From NCBI RefSeq assembly GCF_019308285.1, contig NZ_WWEM01000007.1, positions 1 to 64,000 of the forward strand: a DNA stretch of 64,000 bases, given 5' to 3'. Shown piece after piece: positions 43,911 through 52,980 of the stretch (position 1 is its first letter; each line of letters starts with the position of its first letter). A program made the position numbers and the translations under genes. This stretch comes from Flavobacterium quisquiliarum. Lineage in GTDB: Bacteria > Bacteroidota > Bacteroidia > Flavobacteriales > Flavobacteriaceae. The notes beneath the pieces are model-generated. The model saw nothing but the letters and a program-made list of their open reading frames with translations, searched no databases and had not been told where the DNA came from.

Positions 43911-46031
43911 TCATTTAAAAATATTGCGAATCACTTTACCGATTTCTGCAAAATCGTCGTGACTGCTTACCGCCCTTTTCTCAGCAGTACTTTTTTCAAT
44001 TTTTGAAAAAGGATAAATGAGCATGTAATTATTATTACTTAGCTTACTGTTCAATAAATTTGGTACGTCCTGCATCTTTGAAAAATAAGAATACATTCCT
44101 TTATTAGCCATCATAATAATTAGTCCATCATCTTCTTTTAGATCAAAAGCTGTTTTTTGAGCTTCTTCCCAAGAACCAATAATATCAAATGTTGCCTCAA
44201 TTGTTGCTTTCTTTACAATTCTTTTTAAAATCTTCATGGTTTTATCTTTTCCATAAAAATTCATTTTAGCTCCTGAATTACGTCCAATGTTCCATATTCT
44301 TAACATTGAATGAAAAAAACCAGCATCCATCTCTGCATTCTCAGGTATTAATACTACGTACTTTTTAATTGTAGATACAGGCTGTACAGCGTGATAAACC
44401 ATCAGATTTATATTTTTATTCTGAAGATAACCATTATACAAATTGTATCCAAAAGAAGCCGAAAAACCTTTTTCACCTTGTAGTCCAATAATAAGATCTG
44501 TTATTTCTTTTTCTTTAATTACATTACTTATTCCGGTGGCGGTATCATTATCATGTCGAGTAATTGGATTCAATTTAACATCGGCTGCAGACGCTGCTTT
44601 TACGGCTGTCTCTAAAATCTTTTCTGCATTTTTTACTGATGATTCGTTTTCTTCTTCGTTAATCACATTCACAGCAAAAACCCTATCCTTATTTGTTGAA
44701 GTTTTCACAATAAGGCCAAGATTAACCATTTTTTCGACAGTTTCTTCGTGATTAAGTGCCAAAAGAATATTCTCTTTTTCTTCACTATTACCCGATACTT
44801 TATTGTCTTTATCTGCTTCTGCTATTCGCTGGGCGCTTGCCATAGAAACAAAAGAAGAAACGGTACATGAAATTAATATCAAAAGTATACTTCCATTTAA
44901 AACATGATCATTTAAAAGTCTTATCGGTTCGCCTGCGTCATTTTCCCCAATAATAATATTATATCCGACCATTACAGAGGCTAATGTCGCCGCTGCTGAC
45001 GCTGCACTCATTCCAAAAATCAGCTGGCCTTCATCGTTTGTAAGTTTGAATGTTTTTTTAGTAAGCATGGCTGCAAAATATTTCCCTCCAATTGAAGCCA
45101 CTAACATAATTGCTGCTACCCATAATGTTTCCCAGCTTTGAATGAAAGCACTGAAATCAATTAGCATTCCGACACTTATCAGGAAAAAAGGAATAAAAAT
45201 AGCATTTCCCACAAACTCTACTCTATTCATTAAAGAGGAAGTATGCGGAATCAATCTGTTTAAGGCTAATCCTGCAAAAAATGCTCCGATGATAGATTCT
45301 ATTCCGGCAAGTTCGGCTAGAAGTGCAGCCAGATAAATCATTACAATAACAAAAAGATACTGCGAAATTTTATCTTCTACATTTTTGAAAAACCAGCGGG
45401 CAATTATTGGAAAAATCAGCAACACAATGAGCGTAAAAAGAATCATCGAAATAGAAAGTTTCAGCCAAAAAGCAGTTCCAACTTCTCCTTGCGACATTCC
45501 AACCACAACTGCCAAAACCAAAAGCGAAAGAACATCGGTAATCATTGTACCTCCGACGGTTATATTGACAGAAAGATTTTTTGCAATTCCTAAACTGCTA
45601 ACCATTGGATATACAATTAAGGTATGCGATGAAAACAAACTAGCAAAAAGAACTGATGTTAATAACGAAAAACCCAGTACAAAATAACCTCCAACAAGCC
45701 CCAATATAAAAGGCACAGCAAAAGTATAAAGCGAAAACAAGATACTTTTCCATTTATTTTTTTTAAAATCGGCCATATCGATTTCTAATCCAGCCAAGAA
45801 CATGATATACAAAAGTCCTGTAGTTCCTGTAACCACAACACTGCTGTCTCTTGACAAAACTCCAAAACCATTTGGACCAATAACTGCTCCCGCAATGATA
45901 AGCCCCAATAAATGAGGCACTTTAATCTTATTTAATAAAAGCGGAATGCATAATATTATAATTAGTTCTATAAGAAATTTTAAAAGCGGATCTTCAATAG
46001 GAAGACTAATATGATGTATACTTAAAAACAT
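43911..46031 (-). CDS. Cation:proton antiporter (CPA2) with C-terminal Usp-like region
   Basis: A 706-residue protein. Residues 20-400 form a Na+/H+ exchanger domain of about 12 helices (HLLGLIIAGAVIGPNGFGV, GLEIDMADFKK, ESIIGAFFAGLALNRLIP, FFLISVGMLIDF, IGGKYFAAMLTKK). Residues 430-706 are cytosolic, with USP-like features (ILLALNHEETVEKMVNLGLIVKTS, IIGLQGEKGFSASFG). It exchanges Na+ or K+ for protons across the inner membrane, with nucleotide or stress control likely through the C-terminal domain. It is four bases from a preceding lipoprotein gene on the same strand, so the two are cotranscribed. Confidence 0.92.
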   Translation of the reverse strand: MFLSIHHISLPIEDPLLKFLIELIIILCIPLLLNKIKVPHLLGLIIAGAVIGPNGFGVLSRDSSVVVTGTTGLLYIMFLAGLEIDMADFKKNKWKSILFSLYTFAVPFILGLVGGYFVLGFSLLTSVLFASLFSSHTLIVYPMVSSLGIAKNLSVNITVGGTMITDVLSLLVLAVVVGMSQGEVGTAFWLKLSISMILFTLIVLLIFPIIARWFFKNVEDKISQYLFVIVMIYLAALLAELAGIESIIGAFFAGLALNRLIPHTSSLMNRVEFVGNAIFIPFFLISVGMLIDFSAFIQSWETLWVAAIMLVASIGGKYFAAMLTKKTFKLTNDEGQLIFGMSAASAAATLASVMVGYNIIIGENDAGEPIRLLNDHVLNGSILLILISCTVSSFVSMASAQRIAEADKDNKVSGNSEEKENILLALNHEETVEKMVNLGLIVKTSTNKDRVFAVNVINEEENESSVKNAEKILETAVKAASAADVKLNPITRHDNDTATGISNVIKEKEITDLIIGLQGEKGFSASFGYNLYNGYLQNKNINLMVYHAVQPVSTIKKYVVLIPENAEMDAGFFHSMLRIWNIGRNSGAKMNFYGKDKTMKILKRIVKKATIEATFDIIGSWEEAQKTAFDLKEDDGLIIMMANKGMYSYFSKMQDVPNLLNSKLSNNNYMLIYPFSKIEKSTAEKRAVSSHDDFAEIGKVIRNIFK

Positions 46032-46034
46032 AAA

Positions 46035-46607
46035 TTATTTTTTAGATGGCGTAAGTTCAACCGAGAATTTTGCCGTGCAATTGTCTTGACCTGTTATCGT
46101 TTGCGTTCCTTTTATGATATTCTTTTTAATATCATCCAATACGACACTAACTTTTATATTGTTTTTAGCAGAGGTCTCTTTTGCTGAATCAAGTATTACT
46201 TTATTAACCAAATATTGTCCTCTAAAAACTCTCTTAATTTCTTTATTACTTACCACATTGGTATACATTCCTGTAGAATCTGATACAAAATCCCAAACTT
46301 CTGTACGCTGGTCTCCAATGACATAATTACTGCAATTTGATTCTCTGCAGATCATTTTACTATTCCATTTAATCTTTAGACTATCTGGCCAAATTTGTAT
46401 TTTAGGAATTGTATCTTTTACCTGAAGAGTCAATTGAATACTATCTTTCATTTTTAATAATAATTCATATTCCGCTTCCTTATCAGCAAATTTCTTTTCG
46501 CGCTCAAGAAGCTCATTTTCTCTTTTGGTTAGTTCTTGTTCTTTTTTGTCATTGCAGGAAAATAAAAAAGGGATAAATAGTACAACTAAAAGTTTTTTTA
46601 ACGTCAT
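46035..46607 (-). CDS. Coiled-coil lipoprotein, cotranscribed with antiporter
   Basis: A 190-residue protein with a lipoprotein signal (ending LFSC, C18). It is followed by an acidic/basic coiled coil (ELTKRENELLEREKKFADKEAEYELLLK) and then a beta-rich C-terminal part with CRESNCSNYVIGDQRTEVWDF. Its cysteines at the C-terminal side may form a disulphide. It is not assigned to a family. It lies three bases before the antiporter gene on the minus strand, so the two form an operon. It may anchor a periplasmic partner of that transporter, or regulate it; this is context only. Confidence 0.8.
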   Translation of the reverse strand: MTLKKLLVVLFIPFLFSCNDKKEQELTKRENELLEREKKFADKEAEYELLLKMKDSIQLTLQVKDTIPKIQIWPDSLKIKWNSKMICRESNCSNYVIGDQRTEVWDFVSDSTGMYTNVVSNKEIKRVFRGQYLVNKVILDSAKETSAKNNIKVSVVLDDIKKNIIKGTQTITGQDNCTAKFSVELTPSKK

Positions 46608-46708
46608 GATAATTGGATTTTGTTATTTACAATTTAAGCATAAAAATTCTTTTATTTCTTTAAAAGCTCAAAAAATCCGACTATTTATAGTATTTTAAAG
46701 CATAAGCA

Positions 46709-46779
46709 TGTAACATTTTTTTGACAACAGCGTCAAAACTTAAATTAAATTACGGTTCTTTGCAACTTATTGCATTCAT
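46709..46779 (+). repeat. Copy B of a 70-base duplicated sequence
   Basis: TGTAACATTTTTTTGACAAC, then AAATTACGGTTCTTTGCAAC, TTATT and ATTCAT, matching the copy at 43653-43724. Here it lies 86 bases before the ECF sigma-factor start. The pair brackets the minus-strand antiporter operon as direct repeats. Confidence 0.8.
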
Positions 46780-46864
46780 AATATAAAACTGATAATTTTT
46801 GAATGCAATAATATTGAAACCAATGAGTTTAGATTAGTTAAAAACTAGTCGCGATATTTTCGTT

Positions 46865-47386
46865 ATGGACAATAAAAAGTTTATTTTAAGTTTGAAAAAA
46901 GGGAATGAGGAAGCCTTCAAAAAGGTTTACTTCGACTACTATGATAAACTGATAAACATTGCCCGCCGATTTAATCTTACGGTACTTACGCCAGATGACT
47001 TTGTTCAGGAAAGTCTTTTAAGATTATATAATAAAAGAGATTTACTTAACGAAGATATTTTATTTGATAAGCAATTATATACCATCTGTAAAAACATTAT
47101 TATAAATCATGTGAACAGAGAAAATAGAATTGTACAGCTTGATCCTTCCCAAGTTCACATCTTAGACGAAGAAACCGACTCAGGAATTTTTGAAGAAAGA
47201 AAAGAAAAACTACAAAACTTTATCGATCAGCTTCCTGAACAACAGCAAAAAATATTTACTTTACACAAACTGGAAAACCTTAGCTATAAAGAGATTGCAG
47301 AGATGACGGATCTTTCTGAAAAGACCATTGCCAATCATATTTATCTCGCCAGTAAATTTATTCGAAAAAAAATCAAAAACCATTAG
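46865..47386 (+). CDS. ECF sigma factor, FecI-like
   Basis: A 173-residue RNA polymerase sigma-70 family ECF protein. Region 2 spans about 20-85 (DYYDKLINIARRFNLTVLTPDDFVQESLLRLYNKRDLL) and region 4 about 115-168 (QLPEQQQKIFTLHKLENLSYKEIAEMTDLSEKTIANHIYLASKFIRKK). No other domain is present. It should direct transcription of the downstream receptor genes in response to the FecR signal. A small gene lies between it and fecR, which is unusual for this layout. Length and domain order fit the FecI group of Bacteroidota. Confidence 0.93.
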   Translation: MDNKKFILSLKKGNEEAFKKVYFDYYDKLINIARRFNLTVLTPDDFVQESLLRLYNKRDLLNEDILFDKQLYTICKNIIINHVNRENRIVQLDPSQVHILDEETDSGIFEERKEKLQNFIDQLPEQQQKIFTLHKLENLSYKEIAEMTDLSEKTIANHIYLASKFIRKKIKNH

Positions 47387-47432
47387 GAACTTTTTTGTTC
47401 TCGTTTGTTATCTATAAAAACAAGAACAAAAA

Positions 47433-47642
47433 ATGCATATTGAGGCTTATAAAACCAATGTTCGAACTAAAAAAGACGCCAGTTTGATTGTCGCTCTTTT
47501 ACAATTCGTTATTTCCGATTGTATCATAAATTTTGATTTCACAAAACGTGAAAGAATTCTTAGAATCGAAACCAATAGAGAAATCAAGGAAATGGTTTAT
47601 GGTGTTTTTACCAAACAAGGATTTTATTGTAAAAAGCTTTAA
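47433..47642 (+). CDS. Small HMA-like protein between sigma factor and FecR
   Basis: A 69-residue protein. The pattern of alternating beta and alpha (HIEAYKTNV, then DASLIVALLQFVI, INFDFTKRERILRIE, IKEMVYGVFTKQGFYCKKL) fits the beta-alpha-beta-beta-alpha-beta of heavy-metal-associated (HMA) domains, but the CxxC metal site is absent and only one Cys lies near each end. It is soluble. It sits 47 bases after the sigma gene and 13 before fecR, in the same orientation, so it is surely part of the operon. Its role is unknown; a sensor or scaffold for sigma/FecR is a guess. Confidence 0.72.
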   Translation: MHIEAYKTNVRTKKDASLIVALLQFVISDCIINFDFTKRERILRIETNREIKEMVYGVFTKQGFYCKKL

Positions 47643-47654
47643 CACTTAACAAAC

Positions 47655-48500
47655 ATGGAAAAGGAAAATTTTGATGATGAGTTTGATAAAATATGGAACG
47701 AAACCCCTGCCTCACATTCAGATGAAATAAAAAAAGCTTCGTGGGACGAATTTCATTCTAAGGCTTTCGCCGAAAAGAAACGCAAATCGCAGCCGTGGCG
47801 TTATCTCGTTGCAGCATCTGTATTGCTTTTTGTTTTGATTGGAACTGGAATTTATTTCAACAATCAGCCTTTGGAAAAAAATACAATTGCCTCAACAGAA
47901 AATATAATTGAAAATACAACTTCAAAAATTAAATATGTGATTCTGCCAGACAGTTCGAAAGTAGAATTAAGTCCGAACTCTAAAATTTCTTACGGCAACA
48001 ATTTTGCTTTGAACAGAAAAATTCAAATTGACGGTGAAGCTTATTTTAAAGTCAAAAAAGACAAACAGCATCCTTTTCAGGTTTTTTGCAATGAAACGAC
48101 AACTACGGTTTTAGGAACATCCTTTATTGTAAAAGAAGCTGAAAATGAACAAATAACGGTTGAACTTTTTGAAGGAAGCGTTCAAATGAATGTAAAAGGT
48201 CAGGATCAAAAATGGATTTTAAAACCAGGCGAGAAATTCACGTATGGAAATCAAACTGCATCGGTAACCGAATTCAGCCGTTTTGTAGATTTTGAAAACG
48301 AAAAACTAACCAACCTAAGCAAATATATAGATGAAAACTATGGTTATAAAGTTATTCTTCCAAGTGAATACCTGAATCAGAAAATCACAATCCGAATCAA
48401 TAAAAAAGAAGATTTAAAAACAATTGTACAATTAATATCAGAAATGTATAACCTAAACTTTGAGATCAATGAAGATTTAAAGCAGATTACTTTTCAGTAG
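47655..48500 (+). CDS. FecR-family anti-sigma regulator
   Basis: A 281-residue inner-membrane protein. A cytosolic N-terminal part (1-48) is followed by one transmembrane helix (about 50-68) and a periplasmic FecR domain (about 90-200: KYVILPDSSKVELSPNSKISY, DGEAYFKVKKDKQHPFQVF, VELFEGSVQMNVKGQDQKWIL), then a C-terminal DUF4974-like segment (about 215-281: TNLSKYIDENYGYKVIL, KITIRINKKEDLKTIVQLI). It relays substrate binding at the receptor (through its STN domain) to the ECF sigma factor. Gene order and domains are those of Bacteroidota FecIR systems. Confidence 0.93.
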   Translation: MEKENFDDEFDKIWNETPASHSDEIKKASWDEFHSKAFAEKKRKSQPWRYLVAASVLLFVLIGTGIYFNNQPLEKNTIASTENIIENTTSKIKYVILPDSSKVELSPNSKISYGNNFALNRKIQIDGEAYFKVKKDKQHPFQVFCNETTTTVLGTSFIVKEAENEQITVELFEGSVQMNVKGQDQKWILKPGEKFTYGNQTASVTEFSRFVDFENEKLTNLSKYIDENYGYKVILPSEYLNQKITIRINKKEDLKTIVQLISEMYNLNFEINEDLKQITFQ

Positions 48501-48601
48501 AAAAGAAAAAAGGATGTAAGCCGCGAAACTCCACATCCTCCTCATATTCAGGATAACACGAGGTTATTCCAGTTAATAATTATTCAAAAATACAAAATTT
48601 C

Positions 48602-51220
48602 ATGAAGCATATAATTTCAGCATGCTTTTTTTTATTCAGCTTATGTATGTCCGCTCAAAGCGTTACAGTAACTGTAGATCAAAATGTAACTTTAAAAGAA
48701 TTCTTTAAGCAAATTGAAAATCAAACCGATTATAAATTTGCCTTTACAGATCAAATTGACACCAATAAAAAATACTTTAATCAAAAAAGTACTTTTAAGC
48801 AGACTGATATTGAAAAGCTTATTGCAGAACTAAACAAAACAGCATCTGTACAATTTTCCATAGTGGGCAATAATATTTTTGTGAAACAGAAATCTCAAAC
48901 AACTAAACCGGCTAAAAAAAAAAGCAAGTTAACCGGACACATATTTGACGATGAAAAACAACCTGTTATTGGCGCCAATGTTTACATTAAAGAACTGGAA
49001 ACTGGTGTTGTAACAGATGTTAACGGAAAATACAGCATGGAAGTTCCAAACGGAAGTTATATAGTTCAGGTAAGTTATGTTGGATTTAAAAATGAGGAAA
49101 AACGTGTTGCTGTTTCTGATGATACTAAAGTTAATTTCAACATAGATTCAGACAGCCAGCAATTGGGAGAAGTTATTGTCATGAATAACAAAGCCGTTGA
49201 TATTAAAACAACTCAAATGAGTGTCAACAAGCTTTCGATGCAGGAAATCAAAAAGATTCCGGTTGCGATGGGAGAACCAGATCCGTTGAAATCGATTTTG
49301 ACTCTGCCAGGAGTTACCAACGCTGGAGAAGCTTCTTCAGGATTTAATGTCCGCGGAGGTGCTGCCGATCAGAATTTGATTCTTTTAGATGGTGCTCCAG
49401 TTTATGCTGATTCACACATGTTTGGTTTCTTTTCTATTTTTAATGCTGATATCGTAAATGGCTTAGATTTATATAAAGGAGGAATTCCATCTAAATTTGG
49501 AGGCCGTGTTTCTTCTGTTTTGGACGTAGCACAGCAAACAGGAGATTTTGAAGAATATAAAGTAAATGGAGGAATCGGAATTATTTCGAGTCGTCTATTG
49601 GTTCAAGGGCCAATACAGAAAGAGAAAAGTTCGTTCATCCTTTCCGGACGTGCTTCGTATGCGCATTTGTTCATGAAACTGGCGGATAATAAAAACTCCG
49701 CCATGTTTTATGATTTGAACGCAAAAATAAATCACCGCTTTAATGCCAATAATACGCTGTCTTTTTCTGGTTATTTCGGAAATGATTTATTTGATATTAA
49801 TGATCGTTTTGCAAGTACTTACGGTAGCACAATGGGTATTTTAAGCTGGAAACATAAATTTTCAGATCGTTTAAACAGCAATTTATCTGGTTTTTACAGC
49901 GATTACAGATTTAATCTTGAAATTCCGATTGAAAGCTTCAAATGGGACAGCAACATTCAGAGCTACGGATTGAAATACAATTGGAATTACCAGCCATCTG
50001 AGAAGTTTAAAATCAACTACGGTATTGACGGTTTGTATTATAATTTTAATCCAGGAGTTGTACAGCCAACCACTTCAGACTCTCGGTTCAATTATAAACA
50101 ATTAGATAAAAAATATGCTCTGGAAGCTTCTGCTTTTATTGATTTTGAAAACCAAATTACAGAGAAATTGAATTTCCGTTACGGCCTTCGTTACAGTTCA
50201 TTTTATCGTTTAGGACCAGAACCAATCAGTACTTACGAAAATGGTCAGGCGGTTGTTTACAATCCTTTATATAAAATCTACGAAGAAGGAACACCGACTG
50301 GAACCATCAATTACAAAAAAGGGCAGGCAATCAGTACTTTTAATAATTTAGAGCCGAGAGCAGCCTTGTCTTATGCTTTTAATGACGAAACCTCTATAAA
50401 AGCAAGTTACAACAGAATGGCGCAGTACATTCATATTTTATCCAATACACAATCTCCGCTACCAATGAGTATTTGGACTCCAAGCGGGCCTTTTACAAAA
50501 CCTCAGCTTTTGGATCAATATGCAATGGGTTATTTCAGAAATTTCAGAGACGGCGATTATTCTTTAGAAACCGAATTATTTTATAAAAATGTCCAAAATC
50601 GTATTGATTATATTGACGGAGCTGATGTTCTGGCTAACAATAATATTGAGCAGGTAATCCTAAACGGAAAAGCAAGATCTTATGGAATGGAATTATTATT
50701 TAGAAAAAACGTTGGTGTTTTTACTGGATGGGTTTCGTATACTTTGTCTCGCGCGGAACAAAAAACACCAGGAAGAACTGCTGAAGAACCAGGCGTTGCA
50801 AACGGTAATTGGTATTTATCTGGCTACGACAAACTGCACAACCTAAGTATTGTAGGAAGTTATGAATTGAACCCAAAATGGTCTTTTAATGGAAACTTCA
50901 CTTTGCAGTCTGGTCAGCCTGTAACGTATGCAAACAGTTATTACGAGATGGGAAGTATTCATGTTCCAAATTATTCTTTGAGAAATGAAAATCGATTACC
51001 GCTTTTCCATCATTTAGATGTTGCGGCAACATATACGCCAAAACCAGACAAAAAGAAAGGTTGGCAAAGCTATTGGGTATTCAGCCTTTACAATATCTAC
51101 AACAGAAAAAATGCAGCTTCTATGAGTTTTACAACCAATGAAGATACTGGCGCAAATGAAACGAGAAGACTTTCGATTTTCGGAATTGTACCTGGGGTTT
51201 CATATAATTTTAAATTTTAA
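48602..51220 (+). CDS. TonB-dependent receptor with STN signalling domain
   Basis: An 872-residue outer-membrane protein: signal peptide (1-18), STN/secretin-like domain (about 20-98, VTLKEFFKQIENQTDYKFAFTDQI ... FSIVGNNIFVKQ), CarboxypepD_reg-like domain (107-190, with VTDVNGKYSMEVPNGSYIVQVSYVGF), plug (about 200-315: IKKIPVAMGEPDPLKSILTLPGV, FNVRGGAADQNLILLDGAPVY) and barrel to the C-terminus. The STN domain contacts FecR, completing a surface-signalling loop. The following DUF4249 lipoprotein is a common partner of such receptors. Substrate unknown. The 101-base spacer before it has a small hairpin (GGATGT/ACATCC). Confidence 0.94.
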   Translation: MKHIISACFFLFSLCMSAQSVTVTVDQNVTLKEFFKQIENQTDYKFAFTDQIDTNKKYFNQKSTFKQTDIEKLIAELNKTASVQFSIVGNNIFVKQKSQTTKPAKKKSKLTGHIFDDEKQPVIGANVYIKELETGVVTDVNGKYSMEVPNGSYIVQVSYVGFKNEEKRVAVSDDTKVNFNIDSDSQQLGEVIVMNNKAVDIKTTQMSVNKLSMQEIKKIPVAMGEPDPLKSILTLPGVTNAGEASSGFNVRGGAADQNLILLDGAPVYADSHMFGFFSIFNADIVNGLDLYKGGIPSKFGGRVSSVLDVAQQTGDFEEYKVNGGIGIISSRLLVQGPIQKEKSSFILSGRASYAHLFMKLADNKNSAMFYDLNAKINHRFNANNTLSFSGYFGNDLFDINDRFASTYGSTMGILSWKHKFSDRLNSNLSGFYSDYRFNLEIPIESFKWDSNIQSYGLKYNWNYQPSEKFKINYGIDGLYYNFNPGVVQPTTSDSRFNYKQLDKKYALEASAFIDFENQITEKLNFRYGLRYSSFYRLGPEPISTYENGQAVVYNPLYKIYEEGTPTGTINYKKGQAISTFNNLEPRAALSYAFNDETSIKASYNRMAQYIHILSNTQSPLPMSIWTPSGPFTKPQLLDQYAMGYFRNFRDGDYSLETELFYKNVQNRIDYIDGADVLANNNIEQVILNGKARSYGMELLFRKNVGVFTGWVSYTLSRAEQKTPGRTAEEPGVANGNWYLSGYDKLHNLSIVGSYELNPKWSFNGNFTLQSGQPVTYANSYYEMGSIHVPNYSLRNENRLPLFHHLDVAATYTPKPDKKKGWQSYWVFSLYNIYNRKNAASMSFTTNEDTGANETRRLSIFGIVPGVSYNFKF

Positions 51221-51224
51221 TGCT

Positions 51225-52064
51225 ATGAATAAATTGAAAAAATATACGGTAATGAATAAAGCACTGGCATTAATAAGTATTCTTTTTGTATTCGCTTTTA
51301 CTTCTTGCGAAGATGTAGTAAATCTGGATCTGGAAACAGGAGAAACCAAATTGGTAATTGATGCTGAAATTATTTGGAAAAAAGGAACTGCAGGAAACGA
51401 ACAAATTATAAAAGTCAGTAAAACGGCATCTTATTACAGCGGTTCAACACCAAAAGTTTCTGGTGCGCAGGTTAGAGTGGAAAACAGCAACGGAGATGTT
51501 TTTACCTTTAATGAAACAGAAGCTGGAGTTTACAAATGCATCAATTTTGCTCCTGTAATTGATATGGAGTATAAATTGTTTGTAACTGCCGAAGGACAAA
51601 GTTATACCGCAACAGAAAAACTAACTTCTGCTACTCCAATTAATAAAGTAGAGCAAAAAATGGTTCCCGATTTTGGAGGTAAAGATGTTATTGAATTAAC
51701 TTTTTATTACAACGACCCAGCTGATCAAACCAATTTTTATGTAACCGATTATCAAAGCGAATTTTTGATTTATCCGGAATATGAAATCACAAATGATGAA
51801 TTTTATAATGGAAACGAAATCAGCACCCGATTTTCTAACGAAGACATGAAAGCTGGAAATACAGTAAAAATTACACATCGAGGTGTTTCTAAAAATTTCT
51901 TCAATTATTGGAAATTAATTTTGGAAGCATCAAGTTCAAATCCGTTTCTTGTTCCTCCAGGAAATATCAGAGGAAATATTATAAATACCAGTAATGCGAA
52001 TGACTTTGCTTTTGGTTATTTCAGACTTTGCGAAGCAGATCAGGTTGATTATTTGGTGAAATAA
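51225..52064 (+). CDS. DUF4249 outer-membrane lipoprotein
   Basis: About 279 residues from ATG 51225, five bases after the receptor stop. A frame open from 51138 overlaps the receptor end and would bury the lipoprotein signal, so it is rejected. The signal ends FTSC (C28), followed by acidic EDVV, consistent with surface export. The mature part is beta-rich with DUF4249 character (LVIDAEIIWKKG, VRVENSNGDVFTFNETEAGVYKC, IDMEYKLFVTAEGQSYTATEKL). These proteins partner TonB receptors in Bacteroidota, probably helping substrate capture, as SusD does for SusC. It ends the operon at a terminator. Confidence 0.88.
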   Translation: MNKLKKYTVMNKALALISILFVFAFTSCEDVVNLDLETGETKLVIDAEIIWKKGTAGNEQIIKVSKTASYYSGSTPKVSGAQVRVENSNGDVFTFNETEAGVYKCINFAPVIDMEYKLFVTAEGQSYTATEKLTSATPINKVEQKMVPDFGGKDVIELTFYYNDPADQTNFYVTDYQSEFLIYPEYEITNDEFYNGNEISTRFSNEDMKAGNTVKITHRGVSKNFFNYWKLILEASSSNPFLVPPGNIRGNIINTSNANDFAFGYFRLCEADQVDYLVK

Positions 52065-52085
52065 AATTATATGCCTGGAAAAAGA

Positions 52086-52120
52086 AAATCCTTAAACGTT
52101 ACTGTTTAAGGATTTTTTGT
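52086..52120 (+). terminator. Terminator after DUF4249 gene
   Basis: AAATCCTTAAAC (52086-52097), loop GTTACT and GTTTAAGGATTT (52104-52115), then TTT. Confidence 0.85.
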
Positions 52121-52146
52121 TTTCAAAATAAATCAAAGAATGTCTT

Positions 52147-52746
52147 CTATTTTATCCAACCAGTCTTTTTTCGCCATTCCTCCATTTCCAGTTTTCTTTT
52201 TTCAAAATCTATTGGTGGAAATTGATTTTCATCTTTAACTCTTTTTCTCATAATTCCGATTTGTTCTTCCAAAGTATTAAAACCGATCTGTTTTCTTCTT
52301 TCGTTTACTTTGGTTACATCATCAAAAAAATTCGGGCTCATTTCACCGCTTTTATCCCAGTCAAATTGAGTTCCGTACAACTGAGGTTTCCCTTCGAAAA
52401 CAGCAATTCGATCTGTCAGATAAGCTAGATTTATTGGATCTGCTTTATTTTCATTTACTGCTTTTTCTAATTCTTTGGCACACTTTCGCATAAAATCAGG
52501 CAGTGCAATTGCATGCTGTATTATAATCCACGCATTTTGACTGGCTTCTTCTCCAACTTTTTCAATAGAAGGATAACCAATTTGGTTTATTATAACTTCT
52601 AATTCTTTTGCGTTTTTATTATGCAATTTTTCCATTTCTGGATTATATCCTTCTGAAAGTTTTCCGTCAAGAACAAGTTTTTCTCTCAATGCGAAATCGG
52701 CATTCTTTAGTTCTATTATTTTTTGGGCTATGTCTTTATAATCCAT
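52147..52746 (-). CDS. DUF6624 family protein
   Basis: A 199-residue soluble protein. Characteristic DUF6624 segments are ASQNAWIIIQHAIALPDFMRKC and LAYLTDRIAVFEGKPQLYGTQFDWD, the latter with KPQLYGTQ. No signal peptide. Function is unknown. It stands alone on the minus strand; two copies of a 20-base palindrome lie upstream in the spacer to the GH2 gene and might control it. Confidence 0.78.
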   Translation of the reverse strand: MDYKDIAQKIIELKNADFALREKLVLDGKLSEGYNPEMEKLHNKNAKELEVIINQIGYPSIEKVGEEASQNAWIIIQHAIALPDFMRKCAKELEKAVNENKADPINLAYLTDRIAVFEGKPQLYGTQFDWDKSGEMSPNFFDDVTKVNERRKQIGFNTLEEQIGIMRKRVKDENQFPPIDFEKRKLEMEEWRKKTGWIK

Positions 52747-52825
52747 TTTGTCACAATTTCTTTTTATTGTTTCTTCCGAATCTCTTTAAATCAAATTAAT
52801 TACGTTCAGAAAAACTTAGTTCATT

Positions 52826-52916
52826 TTTACCGCTATAACAGTAAAAATACATATTAAAAAATCTTTTTTGATTATTTTTAATCTAATCAACCCACATTTA
52901 CTGTTATAACAGTAAA
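52826..52916. promoter_or_regulatory. Two 20-base palindromes, possible operator pair
   Basis: TTTACTGTTATAACAGTAAA at 52897-52916 is a perfect palindrome. A second copy at 52826-52845 matches 18 of 20 bases, the differences being in its left half. The centres are 71 bases apart, close to seven helical turns. Both lie upstream of the DUF6624 gene (start 52746). Confidence 0.55.
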
Positions 52917-52962
52917 AAAGGAAAACCTCCAAAATCATTTCTGACTTTGAAGGTTTTTCCAC
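52915..52962 (-). terminator. Terminator after GH2 gene
   Basis: On the minus strand AAAACCTTCAAAGTCAG and TGATTTTGGAGGTTTT form an imperfect stem followed by CTTTTTT. It ends the last gene of the polysaccharide locus. Confidence 0.7.
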
Positions 52963-52980
52963 TTTATCTAAAACTATAAC

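Noticed and set aside
51138..51224. Upstream extension of the DUF4249 gene into the receptor 3' end
   Set aside because: It would place 29 charged residues before a complete lipoprotein signal; ATG 51225 is the natural start.
52897..52916. Palindrome as a dif or Xer recombination site
   Set aside because: It is too short, fully symmetrical and paired with a second copy; dif sites are about 28 bases with an asymmetric centre.
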